From: an uncultured Bacteroidota bacterium
GTDB lineage: Bacteria > Bacteroidota > Bacteroidia > Chitinophagales > Saprospiraceae
NCBI GenBank assembly: GCA_937876435.1
Contig: CALEIL010000385.1
Span: forward strand, 1-12,793
Direction: 5' to 3'
DNA length: 12,793 bases
Position numbers and translations under genes: made by a program. Of the stretch, positions 7,172 to 12,793 are shown piece by piece; positions within the stretch are counted from its first letter, which is position 1; each line of letters begins with the position of its first letter. The notes under the pieces were generated by a model. That model did not search any database. It was not told the DNA's origin and worked only from the letters and a program-made list of their open reading frames with translations.

Positions 7172-10100
7172 ATGAGGATTTCTGCTTTATTGATTTTCAC
7201 TATCCTATGTCTTGGCGTTTTTGTATCTGCTCAGGAACCCGCTTACGTTCTACCCAACGTAGAAAACATCGGTCACGTCAGAGCCGACTGCCCCGATATG
7301 CTGGCCGGCAGCGCCCGTATGGTTTCCACCACGGATGGGGAAGCCCTGGTAGATGTGGAAGATATCGTTCTGTGTTACGGTGACGGCGTCATCGTCAATC
7401 ACAACGGAGATTACAACGTGAGCCAGGATCCGGAAGGTTCCACACCCGCGGGGATCTGGTACGCGGTGTTTACATCAGAACCTACGACGACCGGCGTCAT
7501 CGATGAAACTGCGCTGGCTGGCTTGCAGGATATCGTCAGACTGGACGACGGTCCTCTGGTATTTGCCAGAGCCAACGATGCCAACGGGAACATGACGATC
7601 ATCAACGACGGCTCTTTCCTGGAAGCGGCGGAATTATCAGCCCCTGTACAGCTTTGGTTTGCTCCCATCACGATGCACAATATCAATGGGGCCACACCGG
7701 AAGAATACTTCGAGAATGCAGACGCCTGTATCCACCTCAACAGCGAAAGCGCATTCACCGTCACCTATCTGAACGAGCTGACCTTTATGTTGCCCAATCC
7801 TGGTGCGACCACAGGCACCATCATGGTCATGGGGGGATTTCCAGAACTGGACGGTTCGGAATATTCCGCGACTATGACCGATTTATCCACCAATGAGGTG
7901 ATCCAATTGACTTCTGACAACAATACGGAATTCAGCTATTCAGTTCCGGACTCCGATCATTCTTACCGGATTACTGTATCGGATAAAAACGGAACGGGAT
8001 GTAGCAGCAGCAGAATCATCAATTTCCGATCCGGTGTTCCGTTGGAAGTCCATATACCCGATACGACGGCCTCCCCGGGCAGCGAAATATGCATTCCCCT
8101 GACCGTAAAGGATTTCAGAGATATCGGGACATTCTCTTTCGTAATGCGATGGAACCCGGCTGTGATTGATTTTGCTTCCATAAATTATGAAAATCCGGTT
8201 CTATCAGTAGGCGGGAATGATCTTACCGAGAATTCAGATCATACCGATCAGGGCAATCTGATAGCTTTATGGTTTGCCAATAATCTGATTCCGGTTGAAA
8301 TACCGGATGATTCTGTTTTGATGGAAGTTTGCTTCACGGTAGTCGGAAATCCAGGCCAGCGAACCGACGTCACCCTGGGGTCGTACAACGGTACCTTGAT
8401 CGATTTTACAACAACATCAGAACCCGTGAATTTCTCAATATTTGATGGAAGTGTTACCGTAGTGCCCGCCAGCGATCTGGATTTTTCTTTTTCGGCTTGT
8501 GGGTCCAATAATTCATTTATACTTAACGTGCAGGTTTTTGGCGGCAGGGGTCCATACAGTTACCAATTGACCGGTGAAAGTACAGACGACGGAACAGGGA
8601 CGACCGATCAAATCACACTGAATGACCTGCCCGGGGGAAATTACAGTCTGGAAATTACCGATGCCAGTGGTGCGATGGTCACCAAAAATATTACGATCAT
8701 GAGTGCCGATGAGAATTACGGGATTTCTTCAATGGGGAATTACTGCTCGTCTGACCCCAATGGATTAGCCTATATCACCAATCCACCTTCAGGAAATTAC
8801 CAGATCGAATGGACTTACAACAATGAGACTTACTATAACACGGACACATTAAAAAATCTGGCCGGTGGTGAAGTTTCGTTCAGGATAGTGGACGAAAACA
8901 ACTGCCCGAGTCCGGTGCGGACCGTCACCATTCAAAACCAGGGAGTACGCGCTGAGGCCACCGTTCTTGAAGGCCCCAATTGCGACGGAACACCGGGAAC
9001 CGTACGAATAAATATATCCGGAGGGACACCCGACTACACTATTTACCATAGTGGTAATTCTTATACGGCGGGAAATGAAAACATCGATCTGGATGTATTA
9101 TACAGGGAGATTGAATCATTCAACATCACCGATGCCATGGGTTGCGCATTCCCTTTGGTGGTGACCAGTACCGTGAGCGGCGGAGAAACATTCACGCTTA
9201 CCGATTCAGTGGTGACCCATATCAATTGTGATAATCAGCATGAAAATAGAGGTCAATTCAGTGGAATAATCACCAATAGTTCCGGAGGTACATTTTCTGA
9301 CGCTGATTTATATTACGCAGACGGTTCCCCCGTGCATGGGACCAGCTACATACCCAATCCAGCAAACGGGTCAATCAGGGCTCGATACCTGGAAGAAGGA
9401 GATTACTATTGGGAGATTGAAGGGTCGTGCGCAGGAGCCACTACAAGGATAGAGTTTACTATTCAGAATTTGGTGACTAACCCTCCCACCATCGATCCGA
9501 CCATTACGGCGATAGGGTGCGATTCGATGGCCAGCGGGGGTGCCATCAGTCTGGAAATCATACCAGCCCGGGACAATTATATATTTGAATGGAGCAACGG
9601 AGCTACTACAGCCGATATTTCAGATCTTGAAGCCGGGGAATATACCGTGACGGTGACAGATCCTGAAACCACCTGTAGTATCATGGAAACATTTACCATC
9701 AGCGAAGGGGTCACGTATACCAAAATCGAGACCAGCCTGCCTTGCGACGCTGACACCACCGTGGATGTGGGTGTATCCATCCGGGACGATTACGAATCGA
9801 TCCTGTGGGATAGCGGTGAAACAACAGAAATCATTTCGGTGAACGCACCGGGCTACTATGGATTCACGATTACCCTCGCTGATTCTATGTGCGGGACGAT
9901 TAGTGATTCGATTTATGTGTCTTCGGCTACAGGTGGAGTCGAGATTACGGGCTTAAATCAGGTATTGGTGGACGGTTGCGGAGATCCGGAAGGAATCGTA
10001 GTAGTCTATCTCAGTGAACCGATCGACAACTTCGGTTTTTCATGGGATAACGGTTCCACCACGTTGGGGCAGAATGAATTTCGGGTGTTCGACGCCAATC

Positions 10101-11464
10101 AACATAACCTTAAGATTTATCAGGACGATTGCATAGCTATAGACACCAGTTTTACTTTTGTATTTCCCAATATCATCACGATCGACAGTACCAGTTTTGA
10201 TGTAACCTGTTATGGCGAAGACGATGGGCAGATCTCCGTCAATGCCAGTGGAGGTGGTTCCAATAATTTCCGATACGAATTCAATAACAGCGGCCGCGAA
10301 GACTTTTTTCTGGAATACACCAATCTGGCGCCAGGAGATTATACGGTCCGAATCATCGATCAGACTCCACCGGCAGCCAGCCCTTGCCCAGATGTCAATA
10401 TCACCTTCACCATCAACGAACCCGAACCATTTACCGTGGAAGTGGATACTACTCAGGTGATTCCTCCTTCCTGTTCGGGGGACGCCGACGGCTCCATGAT
10501 GCTGGTAATGATGGGCGGCAATCCGGGAACGAAAGATATCCGCTATACGTATAGCGGAGGGGCGGGACGCACCACAGAATTGATGCTGGACAGCCTCCGC
10601 GCCAGTAGATACGACATCCGCGTTCAGGATTCTATGGGTTGCACCGCCAATACTACTTATACTCTGGAGGATCCCAGTCCGGTCAACTTTACCATCCCGC
10701 CTATCGAAGAACCTGCCTGCGCGGGGTACACCACCACGCTGATCATCAACAACGCTTCCGGAGGAACCGGTGCGGACTACCAGTATTCCGTCGATGGCGG
10801 GGTCCCGGTACCCCTCGGTGAACCGCTGGACATCCTGGCGGGAGATCATGACATCACCGTCTTTGACGGCAATCTCTGCAACGTCACCAACGTGGTTACG
10901 ATCCGGGAACCAGCTCCCATCATCGTCAATTTCAACCAGCCCGATACCATCCAGGTGTCATTGGGGGAAAATTTGGAAATCGCAGCCGAAATCAACGGAA
11001 CAAACCCGATTACGGATTATATTTGGACACCCGGGCCTCCAGATTCACTGAATATAGATAATATCCTGGCTTTTACGGCCGTGGACAACGTGACCATCAA
11101 CCTGGAAGTCATCGACTCACGGGGGTGTACGGGCACCAGCCAAATTTTTGTTCTGGTCCGCAAACGACGGGACGTGGGCATTCCCAACGCTTTTACACCC
11201 AACGGGGACGGCCACAACGATCTGCTCACCATCATTCCAGGTCCTTCTGTTCGTTCCATCAAAATGTTTCAGGTGTACGACCGGTATGGTACGCTGATGT
11301 ACGAACAATCGGACATATCCCCGGCCAATGCACAGATTACGGGTTGGGACGGAACCTACTCCGGCAAACCCGCTATGTTTGACGTCTATGTTACCCTGGT
11401 CCAGGTAGAATACATCGACGGACAGGTCATCCAACGAATCTCCGATGTGACATTGATGAAATAA
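7172..11464 (+). CDS. Large secreted adhesin: cohesin-like domain, SprB-like repeats, CHU_C type B sorting tail
   Basis: The protein has 1430 residues. Residues 1-20 form a signal peptide (MRISALLIFTILCLGVFVSA), cleaved before Q21. Residues 22-288 form a domain I cannot name. About 289-431 resembles a cohesin domain (SPGSEICIPLTVKDF, then FSFVMRWNPAVIDF and a late VLMEVCFTVVG strand). About 432-1247 holds roughly ten SprB-like units of 70-90 residues; the clearest are DDGQISVNASGGGSNNFRYEF with LAPGDYTVRI, and YIFEWSNGATTADISDLEAG with EYTVTVTD. About 1250-1332 is PKD-like (ITDYIWTPGPP). Residues 1336-1430 are the gliding motility-associated CHU_C domain (IPNAFTPNGDGHNDLL), the type B sorting signal for the type IX system. 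The likely role is surface adhesion, in gliding, aggregation or attachment. An open frame extends back to a TTG at 7142, but the ATG at 7172 gives a proper signal peptide. It is divergent from fabH and apparently monocistronic. Confidence 0.92.
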   Translation: MRISALLIFTILCLGVFVSAQEPAYVLPNVENIGHVRADCPDMLAGSARMVSTTDGEALVDVEDIVLCYGDGVIVNHNGDYNVSQDPEGSTPAGIWYAVFTSEPTTTGVIDETALAGLQDIVRLDDGPLVFARANDANGNMTIINDGSFLEAAELSAPVQLWFAPITMHNINGATPEEYFENADACIHLNSESAFTVTYLNELTFMLPNPGATTGTIMVMGGFPELDGSEYSATMTDLSTNEVIQLTSDNNTEFSYSVPDSDHSYRITVSDKNGTGCSSSRIINFRSGVPLEVHIPDTTASPGSEICIPLTVKDFRDIGTFSFVMRWNPAVIDFASINYENPVLSVGGNDLTENSDHTDQGNLIALWFANNLIPVEIPDDSVLMEVCFTVVGNPGQRTDVTLGSYNGTLIDFTTTSEPVNFSIFDGSVTVVPASDLDFSFSACGSNNSFILNVQVFGGRGPYSYQLTGESTDDGTGTTDQITLNDLPGGNYSLEITDASGAMVTKNITIMSADENYGISSMGNYCSSDPNGLAYITNPPSGNYQIEWTYNNETYYNTDTLKNLAGGEVSFRIVDENNCPSPVRTVTIQNQGVRAEATVLEGPNCDGTPGTVRINISGGTPDYTIYHSGNSYTAGNENIDLDVLYREIESFNITDAMGCAFPLVVTSTVSGGETFTLTDSVVTHINCDNQHENRGQFSGIITNSSGGTFSDADLYYADGSPVHGTSYIPNPANGSIRARYLEEGDYYWEIEGSCAGATTRIEFTIQNLVTNPPTIDPTITAIGCDSMASGGAISLEIIPARDNYIFEWSNGATTADISDLEAGEYTVTVTDPETTCSIMETFTISEGVTYTKIETSLPCDADTTVDVGVSIRDDYESILWDSGETTEIISVNAPGYYGFTITLADSMCGTISDSIYVSSATGGVEITGLNQVLVDGCGDPEGIVVVYLSEPIDNFGFSWDNGSTTLGQNEFRVFDANQHNLKIYQDDCIAIDTSFTFVFPNIITIDSTSFDVTCYGEDDGQISVNASGGGSNNFRYEFNNSGREDFFLEYTNLAPGDYTVRIIDQTPPAASPCPDVNITFTINEPEPFTVEVDTTQVIPPSCSGDADGSMMLVMMGGNPGTKDIRYTYSGGAGRTTELMLDSLRASRYDIRVQDSMGCTANTTYTLEDPSPVNFTIPPIEEPACAGYTTTLIINNASGGTGADYQYSVDGGVPVPLGEPLDILAGDHDITVFDGNLCNVTNVVTIREPAPIIVNFNQPDTIQVSLGENLEIAAEINGTNPITDYIWTPGPPDSLNIDNILAFTAVDNVTINLEVIDSRGCTGTSQIFVLVRKRRDVGIPNAFTPNGDGHNDLLTIIPGPSVRSIKMFQVYDRYGTLMYEQSDISPANAQITGWDGTYSGKPAMFDVYVTLVQVEYIDGQVIQRISDVTLMK

Positions 11465-11468
11465 ATTA

Positions 11469-11534
11469 GGGATTCGGGATTCGGGACTCGGGACTCGGGA
11501 TTCGGGACTCGGGATTCGGGACTCGGGACTCGGG
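11469..11534 (+). repeat. G-rich heptamer tandem array, nine units plus GGG
   Basis: Nine perfect-length heptamers follow in the order T T C C T C T C C, where T is GGGATTC and C is GGGACTC; a tenth GGG closes the array. It begins four bases after the adhesin stop codon (TAA at 11462-11464). Each GGG is separated by exactly four bases, so any four neighbouring runs fit the G-quadruplex pattern on the plus strand, in DNA and in the 3' end of the adhesin transcript. Only the fifth base of the unit varies. The copy number is likely to change between strains. Confidence 0.95.
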
Positions 11535-11575
11535 TCAGTGGTCCGTGATCAGTGTTTTAGTTTTCAGTGATCAGT
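11535..11575 (+). repeat. Short TCAGTG repeats
   Basis: TCAGTG occurs at 11535-11540, 11549-11554 and 11564-11569, and TCAGT at 11571-11575. Two of the copies sit inside GTGATCAGT, at 11545 and 11567. The spacing is irregular (14-15 bases, then 7). This is a second repeat family directly abutting the heptamer array. Its role is unknown. Confidence 0.6.
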
Positions 11576-11648
11576 TCGGTTGCTGCCGGAGGAAGGTTGC
11601 GGCGAAAGCCTGGGCGCGGATGTCCGGCTTTCTGCTCTTAAAAACCCT

Positions 11649-11811
11649 TTACGGCTTGGCGAGAAAAAAACCTTACGGCTTGGCTGGCTTCGCGAGAATT
11701 TTTTCGTTCCGAGAGCTCGGCGGGAGGGCGGGCTCTAGAATCCTCTCCCTCACAAGCTCCCCCGGCTTCCAGATCCCTTCGGCTTCGCGGCTTGGCGGCT
11801 TCGCGAGAAAC
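11649..11811. repeat. Diverged GC-rich intergenic repeats
   Basis: The word ACGGCTTGGC occurs at 11651-11660 and again at 11675-11684. A longer unit, GGCTTGGC with GGCTTCGCGAGAA, occurs at 11677-11698 (with one extra T) and at 11789-11809. A GAGAA word follows each copy. The sequence between is rich in CTCC and GGC words. This looks like accumulated, decaying dispersed repeats rather than a gene. The matches are seen directly; the dispersed nature is inference. Confidence 0.5.
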
Positions 11812-11881
11812 AAACCATTAGAATATTGTTAATGCAGTCACTTACACATTACAATTATTTATAATTTATTACTTTAGCGTC

Positions 11882-12379
11882 ATGATTCTGCGAAAAGTAC
11901 ACATCCGGTTCATTTTTCTCGTCCTGTGGGTGGGCGGGACCATGTCTTGTTCTTTTGAAAAACATACCGTCAATCCCAGATCTGATCAGGAAATCAATCC
12001 CATACGTTTTGAAATCATCGAAAATGCACGCGAGGCTGTGGGGGCAAGGTATGGATATGGAGCGACCGGGACCAACAGGTACGATTGTTCGGGACTGGTC
12101 TATTCGTTGTACACCTCGTATGAAATAAGTCTGCCCCGGTCTACCCGGGATATGGCAGACTACGGCGAGGAAATAAAAAAAGATGAGCTAAAACCTGGTG
12201 ATTTGATCTTTTTCAGAAATGTACGCAAAATCGATCACGTGGCCATCGTTTCCAGAAAATCACCAGCCAAAACCTGGTTGATTCATTCCACCACCTCCCG
12301 GGGGGTAGTGGAAGAAGTCCTGGAAGATTCTCCTTACTGGAATACCCGGATCGATCAATACCGGAGGTATATCCCCTGA
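11882..12379 (+). CDS. NlpC/P60 family lipoprotein, probable peptidoglycan endopeptidase
   Basis: The protein has 165 residues. An N-terminal signal (1-22) ends in a lipobox-like GTMSC with C23 as the lipidated residue; Thr at -3 is unusual, but Bacteroidota lipoboxes vary. The rest is one NlpC/P60 domain with the Cys-His-His triad: C69 in RYDCSGLVYSLY, H119 in KIDHVAIVSR and H135 in LIHSTTSRGV. The RYGYGATGTN stretch before the cysteine and LKPGDLIFF before the histidine are family hallmarks. Such enzymes cut peptide stems of peptidoglycan, typically D-Glu to diaminopimelate bonds, in the periplasm or at the outer membrane. There is no separate SH3 or LysM targeting domain. It stands alone: the adhesin ends about 420 bases upstream. 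The AT-rich stretch just before the ATG probably carries its promoter, but no exact consensus is visible. Confidence 0.92.
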   Translation: MILRKVHIRFIFLVLWVGGTMSCSFEKHTVNPRSDQEINPIRFEIIENAREAVGARYGYGATGTNRYDCSGLVYSLYTSYEISLPRSTRDMADYGEEIKKDELKPGDLIFFRNVRKIDHVAIVSRKSPAKTWLIHSTTSRGVVEEVLEDSPYWNTRIDQYRRYIP

Positions 12380-12644
12380 CAACCACACCCGGATAGGGCG
12401 CAAATAATTACCCAACCGAATATTCATCGGATTCTTTCAATCATTGGTCTATTTTTGTCACTGAGATATCCTGGCTATGGTAGATTTATTTCATAAAATA
12501 AAAAAAGGGCAAACGTGAAAAAATCATCGTTTACCCTTAAAACTACCAGCTATATTCTTTAGACTACTCAATATGCACAAAAGTATCAAGTTTAGCCTAT
12601 AATAAGTCAAATTTAAGATTTCATCGGAATAGTTTAGGATTATT
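12380..12644. other. Non-coding region after lipoprotein gene
   Basis: I see no gene in this stretch. It contains a minus-strand terminator (12493-12538) and an isolated TATTTTTG (12450-12457) that matches the TAnnTTTG promoter element on the plus strand but lacks a -33 partner. The region right of the terminator is AT-rich and unremarkable. Confidence 0.6.
12493..12538 (-). terminator. Rho-independent terminator, minus strand
   Basis: Arms at 12505-12515 and 12528-12538 form an eleven-pair stem. Read on the minus strand, the arms are AAGGGTAAACG and CGTTTGCCCTT, with one U-G wobble and otherwise perfect pairing. The loop is twelve bases and can pair further (TGA with TCA). On the minus strand the stem is followed at once by TTTTTTTATTTTA. 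On the plus strand the same arm would have a C-A mismatch and no U-run, so the direction is minus. It should end a transcript coming from the right, beyond 12541. Confidence 0.85.
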
Positions 12645-12793
12645 TTAAATAAGCATCCTATTATCTTTCTCCGTGAATAAATCTCCTTGCCTATTACACA
12701 AATGACTGATACTCAGTCCTATACAAGCATGTATCTCTACATCTGCAATTTCTGCTGGAGAAGGTCTGAATCGGGGCAAAACCAACCGGCTGG
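12645..12793 (-). CDS. Possible 3' end of a minus-strand gene entering from the right edge
   Basis: One minus-strand frame is open from the window edge for 48 codons to a TAA at 12647-12645. It reads, in part, RPSPAEIADVEIHACIG and then QGDLFTEKDNRML. I do not recognise a family. The other two minus frames close sooner (about 18 and 32 codons). Support comes from the terminator about 100 bases downstream in the right direction. Against it, 48 open codons can occur by chance, and a plus-strand frame from an ATG at 12702 is also open to the edge. Confidence 0.3.
   Translation of the reverse strand, partial: SRLVLPRFRPSPAEIADVEIHACIGLSISHLCNRQGDLFTEKDNRMLI

Larger units (their letters stand above)
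11465..11881. other. Repeat-filled intergenic region after adhesin gene
   Basis: From left to right, this gap holds the heptamer array (11469-11534), TCAGTG repeats (11535-11575), GC-rich diverged repeats built on GGCTTGGC and GGCTTCGCGAGAA (about 11640-11811), and an AT-rich stretch (about 11815-11881) that probably contains the promoter of the lipoprotein gene. A 95-codon open frame at 11545-11832 is not believable as a gene. I see no clear terminator for the adhesin gene. Confidence 0.7.

Noticed and set aside
10040..10849. 269-codon minus-strand open frame
   Set aside because: It is antisense to the SprB-like repeat part of the adhesin; no signal, domain or neighbour supports it.
11469..11575. 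CRISPR array
   Set aside because: The units are seven bases long with no spacers and no cas genes nearby; it is a simple tandem repeat.
11545..11832. 95-codon plus-strand open frame
   Set aside because: It lies wholly in repeat sequence; its Leu/Gly/Arg-rich translation follows the repeated GGCTTGGC words and shows no domain or convincing start context.
277..12379. New defence or mobile system
   Set aside because: All confident genes are housekeeping, transport, surface or cell wall functions; I see no nuclease, helicase, toxin, integrase or transposase.
12450..12538. Small RNA from the TATTTTTG element to the hairpin on the plus strand
   Set aside because: There is no -33 element, and on the plus strand the hairpin lacks a U-run and has a C-A mismatch.
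12702..12793. Plus-strand gene starting at ATG 12702 and running off the edge
   Set aside because: Only about 30 codons are visible, and the terminator direction favours minus-strand transcription in this area; undecidable from this window.

Overview
The window looks like chromosomal DNA of a Bacteroidota bacterium, most likely a member of the Saprospiria or a close relative. Three things point there: two secreted proteins carry the two C-terminal sorting domains of the type IX secretion system (type A and type B/CHU_C); one of them is a long adhesin of SprB-like repeats; and fabH, efp, accB and accC lie in the order often seen in this phylum. Shine-Dalgarno sequences are not evident, which also fits. 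The taxonomic call is inference from gene content only.

Left to middle (277-6844, all minus strand): read in the direction of transcription, the genes are fabH, efp, accB, accC, an ABC exporter of the MsbA/lipid-exporter type, and a secreted protein with a type A sorting tail. The gaps are 38, 3, 77, 30 and 3 bases, so one transcription unit is plausible. FabH starts fatty acid chains, AccB and AccC form the biotin carrier and biotin carboxylase half of acetyl-CoA carboxylase, and EF-P rescues ribosomes at polyproline. The exporter could carry a lipid product, but its substrate is unknown. Both the exporter and the secreted protein appear to start at TTG.

Middle to right (7172-11464, plus strand): after a 327-base divergent intergenic region with nested inverted repeats comes a 1430-residue secreted protein. 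It has a signal peptide, an N-terminal domain I cannot name, a cohesin-like domain, about ten SprB-like repeats, a PKD-like domain and a CHU_C tail. Four bases after its stop codon starts a perfect-period array of nine GGG-containing heptamers, followed by other decayed repeats up to 11820.

Right end (11882-12793): a small NlpC/P60 lipoprotein, probably a peptidoglycan hydrolase, is followed by non-coding sequence. That sequence holds a strong minus-strand Rho-independent terminator and perhaps the last 48 codons of a minus-strand gene that enters from beyond the right edge.

The left edge (1-276) holds no gene I can support. It carries two 38-base direct repeats and a hairpin resembling decayed dispersed intergenic repeats. 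I see no RNA genes, no insertion sequence, no CRISPR array and no convincing new multi-gene system. The best leads are the quadruplex-capable heptamer array, the leader of the adhesin gene and the single-stop, same-frame junction of the exporter and the secreted protein.
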